In this document: positions 8,365-16,422 of the stretch, piece by piece
Layout of the letters: each line of letters starts with the position of its first letter
Position numbering within the stretch: position 1 is the first letter of the stretch
NCBI GenBank assembly: GCA_040902725.1
Contig: JBBDWU010000038.1
Location: forward strand, 1-64,000
Length of the DNA: 64,000 nt
Origin: JACVRU01 sp040902725
Lineage (GTDB): Bacteria > Actinomycetota > Thermoleophilia > Gaiellales > Gaiellaceae
Direction of reading: 5' to 3'
Position numbers and translations under genes: made by a program
The notes under the pieces: generated by a model
The model's database searches: none
Seen by the model: the letters and a program-made list of their open reading frames with translations, nothing else
What the model was told of the DNA's origin: nothing

Positions 8365-9522
8365 ATGGGCTGGTACGCCAAGGAGCGTGCGCGCCAGCGG
8401 ATCGCCGAGCTAGCGCGACGTGGGCTCGACCTCCCGACGTTCTGGCGCGAGTCGGGCGAAGCGATCACGACGGCCGTGCCGCACTACATGTCGCCCTGCT
8501 GGTTCACGCTCGACCCGGCCTCGCTGCTGGTAACGAGCCATTACGACAACGGTGAGATCCCGGAACTCCCGGCCGAGTGGCTCGCGCACGAGTACTACAA
8601 CGACGACTTCAACAAGATCGCCGATGTCGCTCGCTCCGAGCGGGGAGCATCCACGCTGCACGAGGCGACCGGCGGCGACCCGAGTCGCAGCCCTGGCTGG
8701 AAGCTCTACATCGAGCCCTATGGAGGCGAGCAGGAACTGCTCGTCGCCCTGCGCACGCAGGCGGGCGAGGCCTGGGGCATGCTCGGCCTCTACCGGGAGC
8801 CGGGCCAGCCGCAGTTCGATGCCGACGAGCTCGACTTCCTGCGGGAGGTGTCGCCGTATCTCGCCGAGGGCGCCCAGCGGGGGCTGCTCGTCGGCGAGGC
8901 CACCGACCCGGAGGGACCGGACGCCCCGGGGCTGGTCGTGCTCAGGGACGACTGGAGCGTGGAGTCGCTCACCCCCGGCGGAGAACGCTGGCTTGCGGAG
9001 CTGCCCGACGGCGACTGGGAGGCTCGGGGCAGGCTGCCCCCGTCGGTGCTCGCGGTGGCCGGTCGCGCGCTGCGGACAGCCGAGAACGCGGATGCGCCGG
9101 GCGAGGTGGCGCTCGCCAGGGTGCTCTCGCGCGGAGGCCGGTGGATGGTGCTACACGGGGCCTCGCTCGTAGCCGACGGCGCGCGACGGGTGGCGGTGAT
9201 CGTCGAGCCGGCCCACCCGGCGCGCATCTCCTCTCTCCTCATGGGGGCCTACCGGTTGACCGAGCGCGAGCAGGATGTCACGCGTTTGGTTCTGCAGGGG
9301 AACTCCACGGTGCAGATCGCCGACGAACTGTGCGTCTCGCCGCACACCGTGCAGCAGCACCTGAAGAGCGTGTTCGAGAAGACGGGCGTGCGCAGCCGGC
9401 GAGAGCTCGTCGGCAAGGTGTTCTTCGCCCACTACGAGCCTCGCGTGCGCGACAACGAACGGCGCGTCATCGCAGGCGAACCGGTGCGCGGAGGTCCTGT
9501 ACCTGGAGACGCGGCCGAATAG
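8365..9522 (+). CDS. LuxR-family transcriptional regulator with GAF-like sensor region
   Basis: This 385-residue regulator has an N-terminal alpha/beta region (about residues 40-170, GAF-like, Trp/Tyr-rich, e.g. MSPCWFTLDPASLLVTSH) and a C-terminal LuxR helix-turn-helix (LTEREQDVTRLVLQGNSTVQ, then SPHTVQQHLKSVFEKTGVRS). No receiver domain or phospho-Asp is present, so a ligand rather than a kinase probably controls it. It is divergent from the NTF2-like/cupin operon with 90 nt between starts. TACC-N5-GGTA at 8353-8365 overlaps its ATG and could be an operator (speculative). Confidence 0.82.
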   Translation: MGWYAKERARQRIAELARRGLDLPTFWRESGEAITTAVPHYMSPCWFTLDPASLLVTSHYDNGEIPELPAEWLAHEYYNDDFNKIADVARSERGASTLHEATGGDPSRSPGWKLYIEPYGGEQELLVALRTQAGEAWGMLGLYREPGQPQFDADELDFLREVSPYLAEGAQRGLLVGEATDPEGPDAPGLVVLRDDWSVESLTPGGERWLAELPDGDWEARGRLPPSVLAVAGRALRTAENADAPGEVALARVLSRGGRWMVLHGASLVADGARRVAVIVEPAHPARISSLLMGAYRLTEREQDVTRLVLQGNSTVQIADELCVSPHTVQQHLKSVFEKTGVRSRRELVGKVFFAHYEPRVRDNERRVIAGEPVRGGPVPGDAAE

Positions 9523-9525
9523 AGA

Positions 9526-9545
9526 CCCTCGACCCGGGGCGAGGG
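9526..9545. terminator. Short stem-loop between converging genes
   Basis: CCCTCG (9526-9531) pairs with CGAGGG (9540-9545) in the 61-nt gap between the convergent LuxR and CAP-domain genes. It could serve both strands. There is no clear T-run. Confidence 0.35.
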
Positions 9546-9583
9546 GTTAGAACGCTGTCTCAGGGGTGCACTCGGAGGTGCGA

Positions 9584-10108
9584 CTAGCGGCGGAGGCCGA
9601 AGTCCGCCGTCACGATCGTGACGTCGCGGCCTTGGAACGTGCCGGGGGCGTTCGGTGCGAGGACCGCCGCGAGGCCGACCTCGCGCCAGCGCCCGTTCAG
9701 GAGCACCTTCTTGTGACCCGGGCTCGCCATCCACAGGCTGACGGCTTCGCCGGCGGACAGGTCGGTCGACCACACGAGGTTCTCGCCGACTTCCCAGGTG
9801 CGGTAGCCGGACGAGGTGTAGTTGCGGGCGATCCGCTTCCAGAAGGCGGTGCCGTCGCGCGAGGAGTGGCTGAAGAAGCCGTGAACCGCCATCGCGCGGG
9901 CGTGGCTTCCCGCTGCGCGGGCGAGCGCGGCGTTGGCGCGAACCGGCGCCAATCCGTGGGCGTGCCGGACGGCGTTGATCTCTTCGAGGAGGCTCCGCTG
10001 GAGCGAGCCGTCCGAGGTTACGGCCGGCGCCGCCGCCTGTGCGGGCATTGCCAGCACGGCGGCGGCGACGACGGCGAGCGCAACGACTCGCAAGGTCTCC
10101 CGAGACAT
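9584..10108 (-). CDS. Secreted CAP/SCP domain protein (YkwD-like)
   Basis: A 174-residue exported protein. Residues 1-26 form a signal peptide (hydrophobic core VVALAVVAAAVLAM, cleavage near AQA-AA). A CAP domain follows, with typical motifs: LLEEINAVRHAHGL, SHARAMAVHGFFSH, GENLVW and LWMASPGHKKVLL. The CAP-site residues His (HGFFSH), Glu (GENL) and His (PGHK) are all present. Function is unknown beyond extracytoplasmic location. A second CAP gene lies at 15934-16419. Confidence 0.88.
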   Translation of the reverse strand: MSRETLRVVALAVVAAAVLAMPAQAAAPAVTSDGSLQRSLLEEINAVRHAHGLAPVRANAALARAAGSHARAMAVHGFFSHSSRDGTAFWKRIARNYTSSGYRTWEVGENLVWSTDLSAGEAVSLWMASPGHKKVLLNGRWREVGLAAVLAPNAPGTFQGRDVTIVTADFGLRR

Positions 10109-10177
10109 GTGTCAAGCATCGGACTTTCAAGGCCGAAAAGCATGGGCCGAAAGGGGGATCTTCTAGGGCTGTTGGTC

Positions 10178-11245
10178 CTACGTCTCCGGGGCCGGAAGAA
10201 CCGGTCCACGCCGCTGGGAAAGCCATTCCCGGAGCAGGATCTGGACGGTCCCGGCGACGGGAATCGAGGCGATCGCGCCGAGGATGCCGCCCAGCGAGGC
10301 GCCGATGAGCACGGCGATCAGGATCGCGAGCGGCGAGAGCGCGACCGTGCGCGAGTAGACGGTCGGATAGAGCACGTGGTTCTCGAACTGCTGGTAGAGG
10401 ATGAAGAAGGCGAGCACGCCGATCCCGACCGGGACCGAATCGAGGAACGCGACCGCGCTCACCACGATGGCGGCGAGCGTCGCGCCCGCGAGCGGGATCA
10501 GATCGAGCAGTGCCGTCAAGAGGCCGAGCGCGAAGGCGTATGGGACGCCGGCGATGGTCAGGACGATCGAGGTCGAGACGCCGGCGATCAGTGAGATGAT
10601 CAGCGCGCCGCTGACGTAGCCGCCGACGGTCCTGTAGATGTCGCGGCCGATCCGGCGCCACCGCCCGCGCTGGTCCTCGGGCAGCTGCTCGAGCGTCCGC
10701 CCGATCCACGCGGGGCCCTCGAGCAGCATGAAGAACGTGAGGAACACGATCGTGATCGCGGCGATCACGGCCGTTACGACGCCCTTCGTGACGGCCAGCG
10801 CCGTCCCGGACGCGGCGAGCACGTTCCCCGCCTCGAGTCCCTTCACTGCCTCCTCCACCCGTTCGACGATGTTGTACCTCGTCTCGAGGAAGCCGAGCCG
10901 GCCGCGGCCCTCGGTCAGGTCGCGGACGATCTCGGGCAGCGCGTCGATGAAGTCGGCGACCTCGCCGGCGAGGGTGGGGATCAGCGCGGCAGCGAGCCCG
11001 CCGACGACGACGATCGCGCCGACGAAGGCGACTGCGGCCGCCGGTCCCCGGCGGCGGATGCCTCGGCGCTGGAGCCAGTCGACGAGCGGGTTGATGGCGA
11101 GCGCGAGGAACGCTGCGACCAGGACCCAGGTGAGGACCTGCCGCGCCGCCCAGATCAAGCTCAGGAGGATGTAGGCGGCGAGGACGATCGCGAGGACGGC
11201 GACGACCGTCCGAGAGCGGATGCGGACCACACGCTCGTCAGCCAC
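10178..11245 (-). CDS. AI-2E family (PerM/YdiK-type) membrane transporter
   Basis: A 355-residue polytopic protein with about eight TMS. The N-terminal TM pair contains the family pattern AINPLVDWLQRRGIRR, the central soluble part holds an amphipathic helix region (EIVRDLTEGRG), and the C-terminal half contains SLGGILGAIASIPVAG. AI-2E family members export small molecules or act as Na+/H+ antiporters; the true substrate is not deducible. The start is GTG. Both neighbours are on the same strand but at least 57 nt away. Confidence 0.88.
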   Translation of the reverse strand: MADERVVRIRSRTVVAVLAIVLAAYILLSLIWAARQVLTWVLVAAFLALAINPLVDWLQRRGIRRRGPAAAVAFVGAIVVVGGLAAALIPTLAGEVADFIDALPEIVRDLTEGRGRLGFLETRYNIVERVEEAVKGLEAGNVLAASGTALAVTKGVVTAVIAAITIVFLTFFMLLEGPAWIGRTLEQLPEDQRGRWRRIGRDIYRTVGGYVSGALIISLIAGVSTSIVLTIAGVPYAFALGLLTALLDLIPLAGATLAAIVVSAVAFLDSVPVGIGVLAFFILYQQFENHVLYPTVYSRTVALSPLAILIAVLIGASLGGILGAIASIPVAGTVQILLREWLSQRRGPVLPAPET

Positions 11246-11302
11246 GCGCCGAGATTACGGATGGCGTAGGACGTTCAGGCCCCGCCCCGCGGCGGGCGGC
11301 GC

Positions 11303-11725
11303 CTAGAGAACCTTGAGCTCGTCGCCGACGGAGATCGTCCCGTCGGTCAGGACGTCGGCATTGATGCCGGCGCGGTGGACGAGCTCCTTGATCAGTCCCG
11401 GGCGGGTCATCGACTCCAGATGCGCGCACGGCTCGCAGAGCTCGACGCCGAAGCACTCGACTTCGCCCACCCGGAAGCGCTTGCCGACGAGGTCGTTCAG
11501 CCGCATGCCGCGGACGGTCACCTGGCGCCGGGTGCCTCCCGGGGGCAGCCCCGCGTCCTCGACGACCTCGGCCTCGACGAGCGTGAGTGCCTCGCCGGGC
11601 TTCGCGCCCTCCGCGTAGAAGTGCCGGTCGCCTTCGAGCCCCTTGCCCGCGACCGCGCGCACGGACTCCACCTCCCAGAGCGCTGCCTCGCGCGCCGCGC
11701 CCAGATGGATCGCTTCGACCGTCAT
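11303..11725 (-). CDS. MOSC domain-containing protein
   Basis: A 140-residue stand-alone MOSC domain, related to the C-terminus of molybdenum cofactor sulfurases and to YiiM. The family pattern is visible as GKGLEGDRHF near residue 28 and the cysteine-containing CEPCAHLE near residue 97, where the conserved Cys is thought to carry sulfur. MOSC proteins act with molybdopterin enzymes or in detoxifying N-hydroxylated compounds. No molybdenum genes lie in the window. It is divergent from the GrpB-like gene, 18 nt between starts. Confidence 0.88.
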   Translation of the reverse strand: MTVEAIHLGAAREAALWEVESVRAVAGKGLEGDRHFYAEGAKPGEALTLVEAEVVEDAGLPPGGTRRQVTVRGMRLNDLVGKRFRVGEVECFGVELCEPCAHLESMTRPGLIKELVHRAGINADVLTDGTISVGDELKVL

Positions 11726-11743
11726 GCCGCCATCATTCCATCA

Positions 11744-12223
11744 GTGCCGGCGTTCGCCACATCGGAGAGCTTCGCGGAAGAGGCCGCGGCCGCCTTCGCT
11801 CAGCACGAAACCCGGATCCGCGAGCGGCTCGGGAGCGTCGAGATTCGCCACCGCGGCGGCACGTCGGTGCCGGGCGTCCTCACGGCGGGCGACGTCGACA
11901 TCCACGTGCGCGTCGAGGCGGAGTCGTTCGGGGCGGCGCGCGACGTGCTCTCGGAGCTCTACGAGCCGATGCACGTCCACGTCTGGCACTCCGAGGGCGC
12001 GTTCTTCGCCGCACCGGGCTCTCAGCCGCGCGTCGAGGTCGCCTTGACCGTGGTCGGGACGATCGACGACCTCCACCACGGTGAGGCCTGGGACCGGATC
12101 GCGGCCGACCCGGCACTGATTGACCGGTACAACGCCCTGAAGCGCGAGCACGAGGGCGCCGCGCCAGGCGACTACGACTTGGCGAAGCGCGCCTTCTTCT
12201 ACGAGAACTTTCGACTCGGCTAG
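11744..12223 (+). CDS. GrpB-like (UPF0157) nucleotidyltransferase-fold protein
   Basis: A 159-residue protein of the GrpB/UPF0157 family, a minimal nucleotidyltransferase fold. Seen in it: the helix RIRERLG, the family's RHRGGTSVPG followed by GDVDIHVRV (the acidic Asp-x-Asp pair) and a C-terminal YNALKREHEG...YDLAKRAFFYE. I place the start at GTG 11744 (MPAFATSES); the frame is open upstream but there runs antisense to the MOSC gene. The biochemical role is not established. Confidence 0.8.
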   Translation: MPAFATSESFAEEAAAAFAQHETRIRERLGSVEIRHRGGTSVPGVLTAGDVDIHVRVEAESFGAARDVLSELYEPMHVHVWHSEGAFFAAPGSQPRVEVALTVVGTIDDLHHGEAWDRIAADPALIDRYNALKREHEGAAPGDYDLAKRAFFYENFRLG

Positions 12224-12227
12224 GACC

Positions 12228-12910
12228 TCAGTCCAGCCACTCCGGCCGCTCGAAGCCGCCGTACTCCTGGATCGCGCCGTAGAGGTGCTGCACGATCTGC
12301 GTGCTGCCGACCGTGACCTTGCAGGTCCCGTACGGCAGCTTGTTCTTCCGCTTCTTCTGGCTGTAGCGCGAATAGCGGTTGACCATCGTCTTCGTCAGGC
12401 AGGTGCGTGGGACCCCGATGACGTCCAGCCAGAACTGCTCGATCTCACGCTGGCGGTCCTCGTGATCGGCGAAGAGATTGCACGCGACGCGGAACTTCTC
12501 GTCGGTCACGCCGAAGTACGTACGCAGGAAATGCACGAAGAATCGGATGACCTCGGGGTCGGAGTTGACGAGCTGGACGCTGTTTCGCTTGCGCGAGCCC
12601 TCCGCCCAGAACAACATGCAGCCGGCCGCGTGGACAGGGTCGCGCTTCAGAGTCGCGAGGCGGCCCTCGACCTGCGCCTCGATCCGTCGCGCTCGAAATT
12701 TCGCGGAACGCTTGAAGTGCGTGATCGCTTGGCGGAAGTAGAGCGCGTTCGCATCATGAAGTGCGTCGTGCTGTTCAGCAGTCAGCACGATGTCTCGTAC
12801 CCAGAGGCTCACCGAGGACTTCGCGACTCCGAGTCGCCGTGCGATCTCGGTGATGGCGAGGCCCTCCTCCGATCTGAGCTTCTGGCCATGTCCCTTTCGG
12901 CCGTTTTCAT
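12228..12910 (-). CDS. HTH plus LAGLIDADG-like protein, frameshifted near its start
   Basis: The main frame encodes an N-terminal helix-turn-helix (EEGLAITEIARRLGVAKSSV, then LWVRDIVLT) followed by a domain resembling LAGLIDADG/homing-endonuclease folds (GCMLFWAEGS, NSDPEVIRFFVHFLRTYFGV, YGAIQEYGGFE). The frame lacks any start codon. The neighbouring frame supplies ATG 12910 with the family-like N-terminus MKTAERDMAR, which joins the main frame if one A is restored near 12884 (AGAAGC for AGAAAGC). Restored length is 227 residues. It lies 40 nt downstream of tRNA-Gly on the same strand. It is either a recent pseudogene or a sequencing error. Confidence 0.7.
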
Positions 12911-12949
12911 TCCTGAAAACAGTGTACCCGGCCGGTCGGACGGAATGAG

Positions 12950-13022
12950 AGCGGGCGACCGGGCTCGAACCGGCGACATCGAGATTGGAAATCTCGCGCT
13001 CTACCAACTGAGCTACGCCCGC
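12950..13022 (-). tRNA. tRNA-Gly (anticodon TCC)
   Basis: A 73-nt tRNA with acceptor GCGGGCG/CGCCCGC and discriminator T. The anticodon stem CGAGA/TCTCG closes the loop TTTCCAA, giving TCC, and the T arm reads CGGTTCGAGCCCG. The frameshifted HTH gene follows 40 nt downstream on the same strand. Confidence 0.95.
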
Positions 13023-13046
13023 GCGGGACCTCAGTAGCGTAGCGCT

Positions 13047-13736
13047 GTGCGTCCCGACCCGTTCGCCTGGACGCCCCATCCGGAAGCCGTTGTCGCGCTC
13101 GCGCTCCTGGTTGTCGCCTACGCCCTCATCGCCGGCCGACGGGGCCGCCCGTGGCTCTTCGCGGCAGCAGCACTCCTTCTCCTCGCGACCGCGATCACAC
13201 CGCTCGAGTCGCTGACCTACCACCTGCTGACCGCCCACCTGCTCCAGAACGTCGTGCTCGCCGAATGGGCGCCCGCGCTGCTCGTCGCCGCCCTTCCGCC
13301 CACGCTGGCCCTGCGGGTCCACCCCGCGCTCGCCCTCTCCCTCTGGCTCGGCAACTACGTCGCGTGGCACGTACCGCCGGTCTACGACGCGGCGCTGCGC
13401 CACCCGGACACGCTGCTGCACCTCGAGCACGCGACGTACCTGGCGACCGGCGTGCTGCTCTGGTGGCCGGTCTTCCACGGCGGGCTCTCGTACGGCGCCC
13501 GCGCGGGTTACCTCCTTCTCGCCTTCGTGCTCGCGAGCCCGATCGGACTCCTGCTCACCTTTCTCCCCGATCCGGCCTACGACTTCTACGCGGGAGGCTT
13601 CGAGCCGTGGAACCTGTCCGCGCTGACCGACCAGCGCATCGCGGGCGTGACAATGGCCGCCGAGCAGGGCGTCGTCTTCTTTGCGCTCTTCCTCCGGGCA
13701 TTCGCGCGTTTCCTCTCGGAGGAGGAGATGGTGTAG
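13047..13736 (+). CDS. CtaG-like (caa3-type) cytochrome c oxidase assembly membrane protein
   Basis: A 229-residue, six- to seven-TMS protein of the Caa3_CtaG family, which helps copper delivery or assembly of caa3-type oxidases. The recognised pattern is SLTYHLLTAHLLQNVVLAEWAP around residues 55-75, then NYVAWHVPPVYDAALRH and HLEHATYLATGVLLWWP, with several in-membrane His residues. No oxidase structural genes are nearby. It is followed 9 nt later by a monooxygenase gene on the same strand. Confidence 0.85.
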   Translation: MRPDPFAWTPHPEAVVALALLVVAYALIAGRRGRPWLFAAAALLLLATAITPLESLTYHLLTAHLLQNVVLAEWAPALLVAALPPTLALRVHPALALSLWLGNYVAWHVPPVYDAALRHPDTLLHLEHATYLATGVLLWWPVFHGGLSYGARAGYLLLAFVLASPIGLLLTFLPDPAYDFYAGGFEPWNLSALTDQRIAGVTMAAEQGVVFFALFLRAFARFLSEEEMV

Positions 13737-13745
13737 GAACCGCAT

Positions 13746-14840
13746 GTGGACGTGGTCGTCGTCGGCGGAGGCGCGGCAGGGCTCGCCACGGCGGCGATGC
13801 TCAAGCGACGCGGCCTGGAGCCGGTCGTGCTCGAGCGCGGCGACGAGGTCGGCACGAGCTGGCGGAGGCGCTACGACCGGCTTCAGCTCCACACGGTCCG
13901 CTGGCTGTCGGGCCTGCCCGGCCACCGGATCCCGCGGCGCTACGGCAAGTGGCCCTCGCGCGACCGCGTCTGCGACTACCTGCGCGACTACGCCGACCGG
14001 CACGGCCTCGACGTTCGCTTCGGCGTCGAGGCCCAGCGGGTCGTGCGCACGAGCGGCGGCTGGCGCGTCGAGACCAGCGCGGGCGCTTTCGAGGCGCCTC
14101 ACGTCGTCGTCGCCACCGGCTACAACGGCCGCCCGGTGCTGCCCGACTGGCCGGGCCGCGAGGAGTGGCCCGGCACGCTCGTCCACGCCTCTGAGTACCG
14201 GAACCCGGAGCCCTTCCGCGGCTGCGACGTGCTCGTCGTCGGAGCCGGCAACTCGGCGGCCGAGATCGCCGTCGACCTGCTCGAGGGCGGCGCCGCCCAG
14301 GTCCGCCTCTCGGTCCGCACGCCGCCGCACATCGTCCGCCGTGACACGCTCGGGCTGCCCAGCCAGGTGCTCGGGATCCTGCTGACGAAGCTGCCGCGGC
14401 CGTGGATCAACCCGATCGCCCTCTTCCTCCGCCGCCGCACGATCCCCGACCTGGCGCCCTTCGGACTGCCGATCCCGCCCGAGCCGCCCGGGATGACCTT
14501 CGTCCGCAAGTGGATGATCCCGATCCTCGACGTCGGCATCGTCGACGCGGTCCGCTCGGGGCGCGTGCGGGTCGTCGCCGCGCTCGAGCGCTTCGAGGAC
14601 GGCGAGGTGGTGCTCGCGGACGGCTCGCGCCTGAGGCCGGACGCGGTCGTCGCCGGGACGGGCTACCGGCCGGCGCTCGAGCCGCTCGTCGGCGACCTCG
14701 GCGTCCTCGACGAGCGCGGCCGGCCGACGGCGGCGACTCCCTTACCCGGCCTCCACTTCGTCGGCTTCACCGTCACCCTCGGCGGCCTGCTGCGCGGAAT
14801 CGGAATCGAGGCGCGCACGCTGGCCGACAACCTCGCCTAG
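13746..14840 (+). CDS. FAD/NAD(P)-dependent flavin monooxygenase-like oxidoreductase
   Basis: A 364-residue cytoplasmic flavoprotein of the FMO/CzcO/YUCCA type. The FAD-binding Rossmann motif GGGAAGLATA begins at residue 7. The NADPH-binding motif GAGNSAAEIA lies near residues 168-177, and an ATG motif (VVATGYNGRP) sits between them. The C-terminal GTGYRP motif closes the FAD site. The start is GTG 13746. It is just downstream of the CtaG-like gene, and its stop abuts the 3' end of tRNA-Pro with no gap. The substrate is unknown. Confidence 0.9.
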   Translation: MDVVVVGGGAAGLATAAMLKRRGLEPVVLERGDEVGTSWRRRYDRLQLHTVRWLSGLPGHRIPRRYGKWPSRDRVCDYLRDYADRHGLDVRFGVEAQRVVRTSGGWRVETSAGAFEAPHVVVATGYNGRPVLPDWPGREEWPGTLVHASEYRNPEPFRGCDVLVVGAGNSAAEIAVDLLEGGAAQVRLSVRTPPHIVRRDTLGLPSQVLGILLTKLPRPWINPIALFLRRRTIPDLAPFGLPIPPEPPGMTFVRKWMIPILDVGIVDAVRSGRVRVVAALERFEDGEVVLADGSRLRPDAVVAGTGYRPALEPLVGDLGVLDERGRPTAATPLPGLHFVGFTVTLGGLLRGIGIEARTLADNLA

Positions 14841-14915
14841 TCGGGACGGCCGGAGTCGAACCGGCGGCCTCCGCGACCCAAACGCGGTGCTCTGTCCACG
14901 CTGAGCTACGTCCCG
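14841..14915 (-). tRNA. tRNA-Pro (anticodon TGG)
   Basis: A 75-nt tRNA with acceptor CGGGACG/CGTCCCG and discriminator A. The anticodon stem CCGCG/CGCGG closes the loop TTTGGGT (anticodon TGG), and the T arm reads CGGTTCGACTCCG. Its mature 3' end is directly adjacent to the stop codon of the opposing monooxygenase gene. Confidence 0.94.
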
Positions 14916-14936
14916 CTTCTGCCAGTCTAGTCCCGC

Positions 14937-15890
14937 TTGGCCGAGCCGATCATCCACCTCGAGGGCGAGCCGCGCGGGCGCCGCCCGCTCCTGGGCTACG
15001 CGATGGTCTGGACGGCCGCCATCCTCTTCGCGGTCAACGGCACCGTCTCCAAGGTCGTGCTCGAGTCGGTCGAGCTCTCGACGATCGAGCTGACGCAGGC
15101 GCGCTCAACGGGCACGTTCCTCGGCTTCGCGCTCGTGCTCGCGCTCACCCGCCCCCACACCTTCCGGATCGGCCGCCGCGAGCTGCTGTACCTCGCGATC
15201 TTCGGCGTCTCCGGGGTCGCCTTCGTCCAGTGGCTCTACTTCGTCGCGATCCACCGGCTGCCGATCGGGATCGCGCTCCTGATCCAGTACCTCGCGCCGC
15301 TGCTCGTCGCGCTCTGGGCCCGCTACGTGCTCCACGAGCCGGTGCGGAGGAGGATCTGGGCGGCGCTGCTGCTCGCGCTCGCCGGGCTCTCATTGATCGT
15401 CGAGGCCTGGAGCGGCGGAATCGCGCTCGACGGGATCGGCGTCGCCGCGTCGCTGGCCGCAGCCGGCGCCTACGCCCTCTACATCCTCATGGCCGAGCAG
15501 GCGGTGAAGCGGCGCGACCCGATCTCGGTCGCCTGCTACGGCTTCTTCTTCGCGGCCGTCTTCTGGTTCCTCGTGCAACCGCTCTGGGAGTTCCCGCTGG
15601 GCCGGCTCGACGACAGCACGTCGCTGCTCGGCGAGCTCGCGGACGTCTCCCTGCCGGCCTGGGTCCTGCTCTCCTTCGTAGTCGTCGCCGGGACGATGGC
15701 GAGCTTCGGGCTGATCGTGTCGGCGCTGCGGCACATCTCGGCCACCCGGGTCGGGATCGTGGCGATGCTCGAGCCGGTGGCGGCGAGCGTGGTCGCCTGG
15801 GCCTGGCTCGGCGAGTCGCTGGGTGCCGAGCAGCTTGCGGGCGGGGCGATCGTGCTGGCGGCGATCGCGATCGCCCAGACGTCCCGTTAG
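14937..15890 (+). CDS. EamA family (DMT) transporter
   Basis: A 317-residue protein with ten predicted TMS in two five-helix EamA repeats. The first repeat runs from LLGYAMVWTAAILFAVNGT to LAGLSLIVEA, the second from GIGVAASLAAAGAYALYILMA to the C-terminus. The repeat-ending signature SALRHISATRVGIVAMLEPV is typical. RhaT/EamA-type carriers export metabolites or amino acids. It starts at TTG 14937 (MAEPII). The upstream tRNA-Pro is divergent, 21 nt away. Confidence 0.9.
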   Translation: MAEPIIHLEGEPRGRRPLLGYAMVWTAAILFAVNGTVSKVVLESVELSTIELTQARSTGTFLGFALVLALTRPHTFRIGRRELLYLAIFGVSGVAFVQWLYFVAIHRLPIGIALLIQYLAPLLVALWARYVLHEPVRRRIWAALLLALAGLSLIVEAWSGGIALDGIGVAASLAAAGAYALYILMAEQAVKRRDPISVACYGFFFAAVFWFLVQPLWEFPLGRLDDSTSLLGELADVSLPAWVLLSFVVVAGTMASFGLIVSALRHISATRVGIVAMLEPVAASVVAWAWLGESLGAEQLAGGAIVLAAIAIAQTSR

Positions 15891-15933
15891 AAAAGCGTAA
15901 AATCTGCTTGCAACTCGGTTTTTACGGTGCAAA

Positions 15934-16419
15934 GTGCGCTTCTTGTTGCGCCGAACGCACATTGCAGCAGTTTTGACGATGTCCTCGGTGGCTGTGATCG
16001 CTGTAGCGCCCGCAACCGCCGCGAGCCTCACGAGCCCCGAGCGCGCGCTCCTGCAGCAGATGAACAGCACGCGGGCCGCGCACGGCCTCGGGCCGATGGC
16101 GGTCGACTGGAAGCTCCAGAGCGCCGCCCGCGCCCACGCCGCGGACATGCTCCGCCGGGACTACTTCTCGCACGGCCCGTTCCTCTCGCGCATCCTCAGC
16201 TACGGGCCCAAGGGCCCGATGTTCGGCGAGAACCTCGCCTGGGGCGCCGGCGCAAGCGCCCGGCCCGCGGCGATCGTCCGCTCCTGGCTCGCCAGCCCCG
16301 GCCACCGGGCGGTGCTGCTCCGGCCCGGGTTCCGGCGCGTCGGCGTCGCGGCGCCGACCGGGAACTTCCGCGGCGTCGCGAACGCTCGCGTCGTCGCCGC
16401 CGACTTCGCCGGCGTCTAG
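15934..16419 (+). CDS. Secreted CAP/SCP domain protein
   Basis: A 161-residue exported protein: signal peptide in residues 1-30 (cleavage near ATA-AS), then a CAP domain with LLQQMNSTRAAHGL, HAADMLRRDYFSHG, GENLAWG and SWLASPGHRAVLL. The CAP-site His and Glu residues are present. It resembles the protein at 9584-10108 but is shorter and diverged. It starts at GTG. A TAAAAT hexamer at 15898-15903 could be the -10 of its promoter. A hydrolase gene follows 3 nt downstream. Confidence 0.88.
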   Translation: MRFLLRRTHIAAVLTMSSVAVIAVAPATAASLTSPERALLQQMNSTRAAHGLGPMAVDWKLQSAARAHAADMLRRDYFSHGPFLSRILSYGPKGPMFGENLAWGAGASARPAAIVRSWLASPGHRAVLLRPGFRRVGVAAPTGNFRGVANARVVAADFAGV

Positions 16420-16422
16420 GAC

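Noticed and set aside
8353..8365. TACC-N5-GGTA as a LuxR operator
   Set aside because: Too short and only one copy; it overlaps the start codon and could be chance, so it is noted only in the regulator entry.
15891..15933. A strong promoter before the second CAP gene
   Set aside because: TAAAAT is a fair -10, but no convincing -35 lies at 16-18 nt, so no separate promoter feature is claimed.
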